A program made the position numbers and the translations under genes. Shown here piece after piece: positions 31,843-40,749 of a DNA stretch of 64,000 nt (positions are counted from its first letter, which is position 1; every line of letters begins with the position of its first letter). Under the pieces are notes generated by a model. That model saw nothing but the letters and a program-made list of their open reading frames with translations. It was not told the DNA's origin and ran no database searches. This DNA comes from JBHELB01 sp041859045 (GTDB lineage Bacteria; Hydrogenedentota; Hydrogenedentia; Hydrogenedentales; SLHB01), in NCBI GenBank assembly GCA_041859045.1, contig JBHELB010000016.1, positions 62,001 to 126,000 on the forward strand, read 5' to 3'.

Positions 31843-32892
31843 ATGACCGGGGGCATGTCGCCGTTACGCAAAATTCGCGTGCTAATCGTGGATGACTCCG
31901 CCGTTGTACGTGAAATTCTAAACCGCGAATTGGCCCGCGACCCTGAAATCGAGGTCGTCGGCACCGCGCCGGATCCCTATGTCGCCCGCGACAAGATCGT
32001 TAGCCTGAAGCCCGACGTCGTTACCCTCGACATCGAAATGCCGCGTATGGACGGCCTGACCTTCCTGCGCAAGCTCATGCACTACTACCCCTTGCCCGTG
32101 ATCGTCGTTTCCTCGCTTACCGAGCACGGCAGCGAACTCGCCATGGAGGCCCTCGACGCGGGCGCGGTGGACATCATGTGCAAGCCGGGCACCGCCTACA
32201 GCGTCGGCGACCTTTCGGTGGAACTCATCGACAAGATTAAGGCCGCTTCCCGCGTGCGCGTCAGGGCGCGTGCTCAGGTTCAGAGCAAAGCGTCGGCCCC
32301 GCGCCTATCCATCACCCGCACCACGCATAAGGTGATCGCGATCGGCGCGTCCACCGGCGGCACCGAAGCGCTGCAGACCGTGCTGATGGCGATGCCCGCC
32401 AACGCGCCCGGCATCGTCATCGTGCAACACATGCCCGAGCATTTCACTCGCGCCTTTGCCGAACGCCTCAACGGCCTGTGCGAGATCGAAGTCAAGGAGT
32501 CCCAAGACGGCGACAGCGTCGTGCCCGGCCGCGCCATCATCGCCCGCGGCAACCACCACATGCTGCTGCGCCGCTCCGGTGCGCGCTACTACGTCGAGGT
32601 CAAACAAGGCCCCCTCGTCTGTCGCCACCGCCCCTCCGTGGAAGTGCTCTTCAAGTCCGTTGCCCGCTACGCCGGGCGCAACGCCGTCGGCGTGATCATG
32701 ACCGGCATGGGCGGCGACGGCGCACAAGGGCTCCTCGAAATGCGCAAAGAAGGCGCCCAGACCATCGCCCAAGACGAAGCCTCCTGCATCGTCTTCGGCA
32801 TGCCTAAAGAGGCCATCAACCTCGGTGCCGCCTGTCACGTGATCCCCCTCAACCAGATCGCCCGCAAAATCCTGGAACTTGCCCCGGACTAG
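31843..32892 (+). CDS. cheB: CheB-type receptor methylesterase/deamidase
   Basis: 349 residues. Receiver domain with D14-D15-type acidic pair (IVDDSAVVRE) and phospho-acceptor Asp63 in LDIEMPRMDG; a basic linker (VRVRARAQVQ); and the methylesterase domain with the Ser-His-Asp triad visible as Ser170 in GASTGG, His196 in VQHMPEHF and Asp292 in GMGGDGA. It reverses CheR methylation and, with two CheD proteins present, deamidation may be shared. It closes the chemosensory cluster; the next gene is on the opposite strand. No recognisable terminator follows within the short convergent gap. Confidence 0.95.
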   Translation: MTGGMSPLRKIRVLIVDDSAVVREILNRELARDPEIEVVGTAPDPYVARDKIVSLKPDVVTLDIEMPRMDGLTFLRKLMHYYPLPVIVVSSLTEHGSELAMEALDAGAVDIMCKPGTAYSVGDLSVELIDKIKAASRVRVRARAQVQSKASAPRLSITRTTHKVIAIGASTGGTEALQTVLMAMPANAPGIVIVQHMPEHFTRAFAERLNGLCEIEVKESQDGDSVVPGRAIIARGNHHMLLRRSGARYYVEVKQGPLVCRHRPSVEVLFKSVARYAGRNAVGVIMTGMGGDGAQGLLEMRKEGAQTIAQDEASCIVFGMPKEAINLGAACHVIPLNQIARKILELAPD

Positions 32893-32928
32893 ATCCGCTC
32901 CCAATCGAACCCGCAGCGCGTCAAAGCG

Positions 32929-33648
32929 CTAAGCCCTCCGCACCTTTCGCGATCGAATGTTCAACATCTCGACCGCCAGCGAGAACGCCATCGCGAAGTA
33001 GATGTACCCCTTCTCGATATGCTTGCCGAATCCTTCGGCGATCAGCATTACGCCAATCAGCAGCAGGAACGACAGCGCAAGCATCTTGATCGACGGATGC
33101 CGTTCGATGAACGCCGTGACCGAACCCGCGAAGACGAGCATGATGATTACCGCCGCGATGATCGCGATGATCATGATGAGCACGTTCTGCACCATACCCA
33201 CCGCCGTAATGACCGAGTCGAGGCTGAACACGATGTCGAGCACCATGATCTGCGCGATGGCCGAGCCCATTGACGGCACGCGTTTCGCGCGCAGGGCTTG
33301 TTCCTCGTCCGGTCCCTCGAGGCGATTGTGAATCTCGTGCGTCGATTTCGCAATCAGGAAGAGGCCGCCGCCAAGCAGGATCAGGCCTTTGCCGGTAATC
33401 TCGACTTCCAGCACGGTGAAGAGCGGATGGGTGAGTTGCATGACCCACTTAATCGTGAGGAGAAGCAGAATGCGCATAAGCATGGCGAGGATAAGGCCGA
33501 CTCTCCGCGCCAGCGCCTGCTGCCGTTTTTCGAGCTTGCCCGTGAGGATGGCAATGAAGACAATGTTATCGATGCCCAGGACGATCTCGAGGCTCGTCAA
33601 TGTAAGCAGTGCAATGAGGTTTTCGAACGTGAACAGTTCCATCAACAT
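32929..33648 (-). CDS. TerC-family integral membrane protein
   Basis: 239 residues from ATG 33648 (GGAGG six bases before; the Met two codons later is possible). It has seven hydrophobic segments and the TerC signature SLEIVLGIDNIVFI near the start plus DIVFSLDSVITAVGM in the middle; the acidic residues in these two helices are thought to bind metal. The family includes manganese exporters (such as Alx/YceF-like proteins) and tellurium-resistance proteins. The C-terminus is short and basic. It is convergent with cheB and divergent from the CinA-like gene, with 53 bases between start codons. No tellurite operon genes are near, so metal homeostasis is the better guess. Confidence 0.9.
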   Translation of the reverse strand: MLMELFTFENLIALLTLTSLEIVLGIDNIVFIAILTGKLEKRQQALARRVGLILAMLMRILLLLTIKWVMQLTHPLFTVLEVEITGKGLILLGGGLFLIAKSTHEIHNRLEGPDEEQALRAKRVPSMGSAIAQIMVLDIVFSLDSVITAVGMVQNVLIMIIAIIAAVIIMLVFAGSVTAFIERHPSIKMLALSFLLLIGVMLIAEGFGKHIEKGYIYFAMAFSLAVEMLNIRSRKVRRA

Positions 33649-33701
33649 GAAACCCCTCCGTTGCCGCGGACTTTTCGCGCGGCAGGTCGAGAAAGACAGA
33701 G

Positions 33702-34862
33702 ATGAACGCTGAAATCGTGATGATCGGCACCGAGTTGTTGCTCGGACAGATTGTGGACACCAACGCCGCGTTCCTTGGCCGGATGCTGGCGGAAAACGGC
33801 GTCCCTCTATACCAGAAGGTGACCGTGGGGGACAACCTCGAGCGGATCGTGCGCGTGCTGAACGACGCCTTGTCGCGCGCGGACCTCGTGCTGACTTCCG
33901 GCGGTCTCGGACCAACGGAGGACGACCTCACGCGCGAGGCGATCGCCGAGGCGTTGGGGCGGCCGCTCGAATTTCGGGTAGACCTGATGGCGCAGGTGGA
34001 GGCCCGTTTCGCGCGTATGCGCCGCCCGATGACCGAGAACAACCGTAAACAGGCGATGGCCCCGTGCGGCGCGGAGGGCATTTTGAATCCACACGGCACC
34101 GCGCCCGGGATTCTGGTTGAAGACCCGCGCGGAATCGTTATCGCCATGCCCGGCGTGCCTTGGGAACTCGAACCCATGTTGATGGACCGCGTGCTGCCCT
34201 ATGTGCGCACGAAGTTCGGCATGTCGGGAATCATCCACTCGCGCGTGCTCAAGGTCGCGGGCATTGGCGAATCACGGGTCGATGCCGCCATTGGCGATCT
34301 CATCCGCGAACTGAGCAACCCCACGATCGGCGAGTTAGCATCGCCGGATGTCGTGCGCATTCGCATCACGGCGCGCGCGGAAACGGTCGAAGAGGCCGAG
34401 CGCATGATTGAGGACGTGGATGCGCAGGTGCGCCGTCGTTTGCCGGGCTGTGTCTACGGCGTCGATGACGACACCCTTGAAGGCGTGACGGACACATTGC
34501 TCGCGCAGCGCGGCTGGCGTTTGGCCGTCGTTGAAACGATCACCGGCGGCGTGCTCGCGCACCGTTTGACCGAGGCCGGCGCGAAATCCTTCGCGGGGGG
34601 AATGGTTGTGCCGCGCGGCGAGAGCTTTATCGAGAACGCCCGGCGCGATTTTGCGGCCGACGCCGTGCTGGCATTGATTGGCGAAAGCGCAGACCAGATG
34701 GATATCGTCTTCGATACCCCCGCCGGCCGCGTGCACTGGCCCGTCGAATTCGGCTCGACCGGCGCGAGCACTGCCGTGCGCCTCAGTGCGGTCGCGGTGG
34801 AACAGGTGCGGCGTTATTTACTCGAACTCACGCCGCTCGAACTGTCCGCCAAGCGTTCTTGA
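33702..34862 (+). CDS. cinA: CinA-like protein with degenerate C-terminal domain
   Basis: 386 residues. The N-terminal molybdopterin-binding-like (MoCF) domain is clear: EIVMIGTELLLGQIVDTNAA, LVLTSGGLGPTEDDLTREA and GIVIAMPGVPWELEPM. CinA proteins pair it with an NMN deamidase domain. Here that region (about 265-386) starts recognisably (VVETITGGVLAHRLTEAGA) but lacks the expected TGIAGP segment and the conserved Ser/Cys of the SxTGG start, and the rest is divergent. So deamidase activity is doubtful, and the ADP-ribose pyrophosphatase-type N-domain may be the working part. The gene's last 49 bases overlap the tail of cstA on the other strand. Confidence 0.85.
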   Translation: MNAEIVMIGTELLLGQIVDTNAAFLGRMLAENGVPLYQKVTVGDNLERIVRVLNDALSRADLVLTSGGLGPTEDDLTREAIAEALGRPLEFRVDLMAQVEARFARMRRPMTENNRKQAMAPCGAEGILNPHGTAPGILVEDPRGIVIAMPGVPWELEPMLMDRVLPYVRTKFGMSGIIHSRVLKVAGIGESRVDAAIGDLIRELSNPTIGELASPDVVRIRITARAETVEEAERMIEDVDAQVRRRLPGCVYGVDDDTLEGVTDTLLAQRGWRLAVVETITGGVLAHRLTEAGAKSFAGGMVVPRGESFIENARRDFAADAVLALIGESADQMDIVFDTPAGRVHWPVEFGSTGASTAVRLSAVAVEQVRRYLLELTPLELSAKRS

Positions 34863-36592
34863 ACGGGCACGCCGCCGAGCACGCGTCGCGCCGCGCTGAC
34901 GACCAGGCAAATCGACAGCACGATGAGCAGCAGGTCCATCGTGACCAGGGCGGCCTTACCCTGACTCCAGTACTTCGGTAACAACACAAGCAGCGAAGCG
35001 AGTGTCGTGACGATCATGAACGCCGCGGGAATCAACGCGAACAGACTCTTGCGTCCGCGCAGCATCAACCAGACGGACACCGTAAGCAAACCCAGCGCTG
35101 CGAGCAGTTGATTGGCCGCGCCGAAGATCGGCCACAGCGTCTGAAACGCATTGCGATACGCCAACAGCCACATGATGCCCACGCACAGCAACGCGTTAAA
35201 CCAATAGTTCTTCAAAAACGCCGGTGGATTCTTGAAGAGAATGGTCCAAAGCTCCTCGAACAGATAGCGGTTGAGCCGCACCGCCGCGTCGAGCGTGGTG
35301 ATCACGAAGCCCTCGACGAGCAGGATGCCGAGCACCGTGCCCAGCGCCATCGGAATGCCCGTGCCTTGTTGGAAGAGATGCCCCGCCGCGAGGCTGAAGG
35401 CCAAGATGGGGTTGCCGCGCGCGCCGGGATCGGTGGGCCACACCAGACTCTTGTAATCGACGAACGTAAGCCCGACCCCGAGCGCCAGAAGCACACACAC
35501 GGCCAGCAGCGATTCGAGCAACATCGCGTTGAAGCCTATGCGGCGCGCGTCGCCCTCGCTCGCGATCTGTTTACCCGTAGTGCCGCCCGCGACGAGCGAG
35601 TGGAATCCCGACACCGCACCGCACGCGATGGTGATGAACATCATCGGCCAGATGAAGCCCAGCGATTTCACGCCCTCGCTGAGGTTGAACGCGGGCATGG
35701 AAAACTCGACTCCCGACGACCCCGCCGAAACGATCGACACGACCATGAGCGCGATGCCCGCGTAGAGTATCTGTACGTTAATGAAGTCGCGCGGTTGCAG
35801 GATGACCCAGACCGGCACACCCGCCGCGAACAGGACATAAATCGAGATGAGAATCATCCAGGCTGTGCCGCCGAGCACGATGGGATAGTAGATGCCCGCC
35901 ACGACCGACGCCGCACATACAATTGACGCCAGCGGATAGGCAATCCACGCCGAAGCGTTGCGGCGGTAGATCAACCAGCCCAAGATCGGCGAGAAAAGCG
36001 TGATGATGATGACCGATGTGGAGGCAATCCCACCGATCCGCGCCAATACCGTCCCGTTTGCATCGACCTGCGTATGGAGCAGCGTCTGCTCCGCGCCGAG
36101 TCCCAGTTTGTCCACCGGCCACAGCGACGTGAGCGACATGACGACAGAACTGAGAAACGAGGAGGTGACCAGGACCATCATCAACAACGCGAACACGATG
36201 AACAGGCTGAACGCGGTCGCACCCATCGTTTTGCGCGCGACTTCGGCCATCGATTTCCCGCCTTCGCGAATGCTGACGAAGAGCGCGGTGAAGTCGTGCA
36301 CCGCACCGATAAAAATACCCCCGAACACCACCCACAGCCACGCGGGCACGAATCCGTACAACACCGCCATCGTCGGTCCGAGAATGGGGCCCGCGCCCGC
36401 GATTGCCGAGAAATGATGCGCGAACACCACATACCGTCGCGACGGCACATAGTCGCGGCCGTCGTTGCACGTCGTGGCGGGCGTCGGACGCTGCGGGTCT
36501 TCACCGACCGCCCGGGCCACATACGCCCCGTAAAGGCGGCTTGCTGCGATAAATGCGGCCGCCGCCGTGAGCAGGAATACAAAGATCATCAT
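34814..36592 (-). CDS. cstA: CstA-type carbon starvation/peptide transporter
   Basis: 592 residues with about 15-16 membrane helices. It is recognised by the CstA signatures FAHHFSAIAGAGPILGPTMA, WVVFGGIFIGAVHDF and GFHSLVAGGTTGKQI. CstA and its relative BtsT (YjiY) take up pyruvate or peptides in starved cells. The length is between the BtsT/CstA long form (about 700) and shorter clades. Hydrophobic from its first residues, it needs no signal peptide. Its 3' end overlaps cinA by 49 bases in tail-to-tail orientation, so transcription could interfere. Upstream lies a 341-base divergent region shared with the PEGA/SUMF1 gene. Confidence 0.93.
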   Translation of the reverse strand: MMIFVFLLTAAAAFIAASRLYGAYVARAVGEDPQRPTPATTCNDGRDYVPSRRYVVFAHHFSAIAGAGPILGPTMAVLYGFVPAWLWVVFGGIFIGAVHDFTALFVSIREGGKSMAEVARKTMGATAFSLFIVFALLMMVLVTSSFLSSVVMSLTSLWPVDKLGLGAEQTLLHTQVDANGTVLARIGGIASTSVIIITLFSPILGWLIYRRNASAWIAYPLASIVCAASVVAGIYYPIVLGGTAWMILISIYVLFAAGVPVWVILQPRDFINVQILYAGIALMVVSIVSAGSSGVEFSMPAFNLSEGVKSLGFIWPMMFITIACGAVSGFHSLVAGGTTGKQIASEGDARRIGFNAMLLESLLAVCVLLALGVGLTFVDYKSLVWPTDPGARGNPILAFSLAAGHLFQQGTGIPMALGTVLGILLVEGFVITTLDAAVRLNRYLFEELWTILFKNPPAFLKNYWFNALLCVGIMWLLAYRNAFQTLWPIFGAANQLLAALGLLTVSVWLMLRGRKSLFALIPAAFMIVTTLASLLVLLPKYWSQGKAALVTMDLLLIVLSICLVVSAARRVLGGVPVQERLADSSSGVSSSK

Positions 36593-36933
36593 GCTGCGCT
36601 TTTGCCTATCGTTCTTCGCAACCGGGAGCCCGATGCTTGTTCGTAAGAAATTATTCTACATCCACAGTGTTTCCAAAAAAAGTGCAGTCGCCTTCGGGGG
36701 AGAAAACCTCCTATTTGCACGATATCTCCGGGATCTGCGAAAGATGCTTGCGCGGAAAGGAAACTTCGGGTTTAATGGTATTAGCGGAATGAGAGCGCCG
36801 GTCTCGATTGGCTCTGCGCTGGGCAACCTGTTTAGAGGTCCGGACCGGTGAATAACTCCGCAAGACGTCAGGTCGATTCCTACGCAGTATTGTGTACGAA
36901 TGGATTCGCAAATTCGCCGGGGTAAGGGATAGG
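36593..36933. other. Divergent intergenic region between cstA and PEGA/SUMF1 gene
   Basis: No gene supported. It must hold promoters for both directions. A TAGAAT on the minus strand near 36650-36660 could be the cstA -10, without a good -35. AAGGGATAGG precedes the PEGA/SUMF1 start at 36934. Short open frames here lack ribosome sites and homologous features. Confidence 0.5.
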
Positions 36934-38370
36934 ATGGTCCTAAAGGGAGGCACAGCGTCCACACCGGTACGCAAGGGGGGGCTCCGCGGCACACTCTGCG
37001 CCGCGCTATCTCTGTGCGCTCTTCTTCTCCTGCCAGGGTGCGGAGACGAGAAAGAACTGCCGCCCAATACCACGGTGGTGATATCGACCAAGCCGGATTC
37101 CGGCGCGCAGATCAAGGTCAATGGGGAATATCGGGGCGAATCGCCGCTGACGCTCACGGGAATTGAGCCGGGCGAACTCGTGGCCGAGGCGAATAAAGAG
37201 GGCTATAAGCGCGCGTGGGACGTCGTGACCGTCGAGGACAAGGCGGACGAGCAGCGGATTGTGTTGACGATGCTCCCGATGGTCGGTTACCTGAGTATGG
37301 ACTCCGAGCCGCCGGGCGCGCGGGTTTATCTCGACGATACGACGTCTTTGGGGCAGACCCCGCTGGTTCGAGTGCCCGTTCCGGTCGGGGAGCACCGTTA
37401 CGAACTGACCGCCGAGGGCTACAAGCCTCTGACGGCCTCGATCACGGTGGAAGAGGACTACCAGTATCACAAGGTGCATGCCCTCGAGCACAATGACGCG
37501 ACGCTCGAGGTTTTCTCGATTCCCACCAACGCCCAGATCTGGCTGAACAATCAGCTTCAACCGGCGCGTACGCCGACGCGGCTTCAGCTTCCGCCCGGAG
37601 TCTATACGGTAGCCGTTCACCTTGATGGGTACATTCAAAAAGAGCAGACGATCTCCTTGAAGGGGAGCGATACGAATCGAATCGAACTGACGATGCTGGA
37701 GGGGAATATCCCCCCGGGCATGTTGCTGATTCCCCCAGGCGAGTTCATCTGCGGAGTCGGAACGGCCTCGCCGGATGAACGTCCCCAGCGAAAGGTGTTT
37801 CTGCCCGCTTTCTGCATCGACAAATACGAAGTGACCAATGTCCAATGGAAAGCGGTCTTCCCTGCGCATACATTCGACGCCGCCAAGGGTAATTTCCCCG
37901 TATTAGGGGTATCATATAACGAGGCCTTGGTTTATGCTGCGGCCGTGGGAAAGCGGCTTCCGACCGAAGAGGAGTGGGAGAAGGCCGCGCGCGGGACGGA
38001 CGGACGCGAATATCCGTGGGGGAACTACTTTGACGCCACCCTCTGCAACGTTCCCCAACCCGGAGCCAAACCCGCTCCCGTCGAAGTGGGGAAGTACCTT
38101 GGGGGCGCGTCTCCCTATGGCTGTATGGATATGGCGGGTAACGCATATGAATGGACTTCTTCGTGGTATCAGGCGTATCCTGGAAACACGGTCATCGAGA
38201 AGGAATATGGACAACAGTTCCGGGTGCTGCGCGGCGGTTCCTATCGCTCGAAACCGTTCGACGCGCGCTGCGCCCGACGTCAGTACGACAGCGTGAGTTC
38301 TGAACGAGAAGACTACGGCCTGCGATGCGCGATGGACGCACCGGCACAGATCGGCGGCAGGAATCCCTGA
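36934..38370 (+). CDS. Lipoprotein with three PEGA domains and an FGE/SUMF1-like domain
   Basis: 478 residues from ATG 36934; GTG 36892 is also in frame but has no ribosome site. Lipobox LPGC. Three PEGA-type beta repeats (about 38-110, 110-185, 185-255), each ending near G-x-H/Y-x-Y/V-x-L/V and EGY/DGY, precede a formylglycine-generating-enzyme-like domain (about 262-478) starting MLLIPPGEFICGVGT and containing CIDKYEVTNVQW, RLPTEEEWEKAARG, NAYEWTSSW and RVLRGGSY. Active FGEs carry two Cys after the RGGS motif (about LCxxSYC); this protein reads RSKPFDARCARRQ, so catalysis is unlikely and a ligand-binding role, as in many SUMF1-fold lipoproteins, is better supported. PEGA repeats often bind cell-wall or surface partners. 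Confidence 0.87.
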   Translation: MVLKGGTASTPVRKGGLRGTLCAALSLCALLLLPGCGDEKELPPNTTVVISTKPDSGAQIKVNGEYRGESPLTLTGIEPGELVAEANKEGYKRAWDVVTVEDKADEQRIVLTMLPMVGYLSMDSEPPGARVYLDDTTSLGQTPLVRVPVPVGEHRYELTAEGYKPLTASITVEEDYQYHKVHALEHNDATLEVFSIPTNAQIWLNNQLQPARTPTRLQLPPGVYTVAVHLDGYIQKEQTISLKGSDTNRIELTMLEGNIPPGMLLIPPGEFICGVGTASPDERPQRKVFLPAFCIDKYEVTNVQWKAVFPAHTFDAAKGNFPVLGVSYNEALVYAAAVGKRLPTEEEWEKAARGTDGREYPWGNYFDATLCNVPQPGAKPAPVEVGKYLGGASPYGCMDMAGNAYEWTSSWYQAYPGNTVIEKEYGQQFRVLRGGSYRSKPFDARCARRQYDSVSSEREDYGLRCAMDAPAQIGGRNP

Positions 38371-38676
38371 GTCGGGGGTGCCGGGCGGCGATCTCTGGCG
38401 GAAAACTCTTGGCACCATGATTTTATTCTTGACAGTGCTGTTGGACTTCATTACAATTGTTTACAAGGGGTTACGAGCGCCAGGACAGGCGATTCAGGCT
38501 TAGATTTCGTCATCCTGGTGTATCCCCACAGAGTAGATGAGACAGCTAGGTTCGTCCTTGCGGCGGCGAGGGAATAGGTAAGTGTCCTTTCCCGGTTGGC
38601 GATGAATAGGCGGTGAGGCGGGGCTCGGACGGCGCTGCGGGGTGACTCGGTCGTCTGAACGGCATAGGGATGGAGC
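38371..38676. other. Intergenic region with pilus operon promoter
   Basis: No gene seen. A very good promoter lies at 38429-38457 and leaves a leader of about 210 bases before the pilM-like start at 38677. The leader contains CGCCAGGACAGGCG (a possible short hairpin near 38468-38482) but no riboswitch I can identify. Confidence 0.6.
38429..38457 (+). promoter_or_regulatory. Sigma-70-type promoter of the pilus/secretin operon
   Basis: TTGACA (38429-38434), 17-base spacer, TACAAT (38452-38457): the closest match to the consensus in this window. Confidence 0.82.
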
Positions 38677-40707
38677 ATGGCCCGATTCCGGCGTGCAAAG
38701 CGATTGGTTCTCGATCTGGGGACCAGCGCCATTCGTCTGTGTGAACTTGCGCAGACGAAAACGGGGTATCAGCTCGTGCGTTATTACCAGCGCGAGTACC
38801 TCGTCGATCCCTCCGCCGACGAGGAATCTCGCCGTACCGTCCAACGCGAAGCGTTGCTGTCGCTGCTCAAAGAAGCCAAAGTCCACGCGCGCAAAACGAT
38901 TTTCGGCGTGCCGGGCCAATCGGTGTTCATTCGCACCCGCCCATTGCCCCCAGTCCCTGAGCACAAAGTGACTCAGATCGTTCGCTACGAGATCCAACAG
39001 CAGATTCCCTTTTCGCTTGACCAGATCGCCCTGGATTACCAAGTGCTTGGACGCACGGAAGTGGGCGGTTACGACGTTTTGATGGCGGCGATTAAGGTCG
39101 ACGTCGTCGAAAAGCGCCTCGAGGCGATTCGCGCGGCCAAGCGGCAAGTGGATGTCGTGGATGTTTGCCCCTTTGCCGCGTACAACTGGCTGAAGTATAC
39201 GGGCGAGTTTGGTGATCAAGGCGAGTGCGTTGCGTTGATTGATCTCGGCGCGACGACGACTGACATCGTCATTGAGCGAGAGAGTCAATTCCGTTTCACC
39301 CGCAGCCTCAATCTGGGCGGCAACGACGTAACCCGCAAGCTTGCCGACAAGTTCAATTTGAGTTTTGCCGAAGCCGAAAAGGCGAAGCGCGAGCGCGCGT
39401 TTGCTCCGACCGGCGATCCCGCGCGCGACGGCGACGTTGGCCAGGCGGTGGGCGAAGTCCTCAGCCGGTTGTGCAACGAGGTGATGCGTTCTTTCGCCTA
39501 TTTCCGATCGCAACCGGGGGGCGGAGCGGTTTCACGCGTGATTCTCGTGGGCGGCGGGGCCTGCTTGCGTAATATGGTGCCCTACCTTCAACGCCAGCTC
39601 GGCGTGGAGGTGCGCATCGCCCAGCCGCTGGCAGGGCTGGCGTTGGCGCCCGGCGCGCAAGAGGTGAACGAGAACCCCGAGCGGGCCGCGGTTGCGCTGG
39701 GGTTGGCGCTGCGCGCCAGCCAAGACGTCGCGATCGCGATCAACCTGATTCCGCCTGCCGTGACCCAGAGTGCCCGACGGCGCGAGCAAGCGATCTACTG
39801 GGCGTTAGTGGTGATACTTCTTGTTTTCATCGTTGCATCGGTGATTCCCGCGCGAGAAGCCAAGAATAACGCCGTTTTGCAGCACATCAAGCAGTTGGAG
39901 ACCGCAATTCGGAAATACGACCCCGAAGCATTGGCGCGGAGGCCTGGAGGCGGCATCGGGGGAACGGGTGGACCGTCTGAACTCCTGACGCGGTTGAGCC
40001 GCGCGCGGGAACGCCTGGACAAGGAGCGGCAGGAGCTTCAGGCGCTCGAAGAAAAACGCACGGGGCGCACGTTTTGGATCGATTACTTAAAAGTGATCAA
40101 CGATGCGCGGCCGCGCGGGAACAAGCTTTGGATCAGCAGCTTTGAAAGCGCGTTCATGGGCATTGCCGGAGCGTCCACAGCAGGCACCCAAGGCGTTAGT
40201 ATGACCATGGGATTTTCTGGTCTTGGCCCTTCGGCCGGGATGGGCAATACAAGTGGCGACGCGCCGTCCTCCAGCATGAGTCTCAGTTCGCTTGCCTCTA
40301 ATGCCGAGGCCAGGGCGACGGCGGGAGATGCGCAATTGCAAATTGGCCCGGATCCGCCCAAACCGAACGGTATTATTATCACTGGATATGCGAGCGGCCC
40401 AGAGAGCATCACGGAGTTTAAGCGCACGCTGGAAGCGTCGGGGGCCTTTGAAGCGGTGATCTTTAACGATGCCTCGGCAAACCGCGTTCCCTACACAGAA
40501 CTGTACAATACGCCGGTATCGCAAGGGGGCGGTGGGGGCGCGACTGGAGCGTCGGGGGGCGGAGGATTCTCTCCGATGGGCGGTTTTTCCGCCGGGACCG
40601 GGGCCGGAGCGGGGTATGGGGCTCCGACGCCACAGGCGGGAGGCCAAACGGTGACCACGTTCCGCATGGAATTGAAGTGCCGTCCCGAAGGACTGGCGCA
40701 GGGCTGA
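38677..40707 (+). CDS. Fused PilM-PilN type IV pilus alignment protein
   Basis: 676 residues. The N-terminal part (about 1-350) is PilM-like, an actin-fold ATPase: KRLVLDLGTSAIRLCEL, GVPGQSVFIRTRPLPPVPEH, ALIDLGATTTDIVI and RVILVGGGACLRN. At about 360-400 comes INLIPPAVTQSARRREQ, the short PilN tail that PilM normally binds as a separate protein, then a membrane helix at about 373-395 and a periplasmic PilN-like domain. The C-terminus is glycine-rich (about 600-660). PilM and PilN are normally two proteins, so this is a fusion of the cytoplasmic ring with its membrane partner. It begins an operon with PilO-, PilP- and PilQ-like genes, so it belongs to the alignment subcomplex. No PilB/PilT ATPase or pilin is in the window. 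Confidence 0.87.
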   Translation: MARFRRAKRLVLDLGTSAIRLCELAQTKTGYQLVRYYQREYLVDPSADEESRRTVQREALLSLLKEAKVHARKTIFGVPGQSVFIRTRPLPPVPEHKVTQIVRYEIQQQIPFSLDQIALDYQVLGRTEVGGYDVLMAAIKVDVVEKRLEAIRAAKRQVDVVDVCPFAAYNWLKYTGEFGDQGECVALIDLGATTTDIVIERESQFRFTRSLNLGGNDVTRKLADKFNLSFAEAEKAKRERAFAPTGDPARDGDVGQAVGEVLSRLCNEVMRSFAYFRSQPGGGAVSRVILVGGGACLRNMVPYLQRQLGVEVRIAQPLAGLALAPGAQEVNENPERAAVALGLALRASQDVAIAINLIPPAVTQSARRREQAIYWALVVILLVFIVASVIPAREAKNNAVLQHIKQLETAIRKYDPEALARRPGGGIGGTGGPSELLTRLSRARERLDKERQELQALEEKRTGRTFWIDYLKVINDARPRGNKLWISSFESAFMGIAGASTAGTQGVSMTMGFSGLGPSAGMGNTSGDAPSSSMSLSSLASNAEARATAGDAQLQIGPDPPKPNGIIITGYASGPESITEFKRTLEASGAFEAVIFNDASANRVPYTELYNTPVSQGGGGGATGASGGGGFSPMGGFSAGTGAGAGYGAPTPQAGGQTVTTFRMELKCRPEGLAQG

Positions 40708-40749
40708 AATAATGAGTAAGCATCACAAACAAGAGGCGGCAACAAGAAC

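Noticed and set aside
36567..36851. 94-residue open frame in the cstA upstream region
   Set aside because: No ribosome site or recognisable features; it overlaps the cstA start on the other strand.
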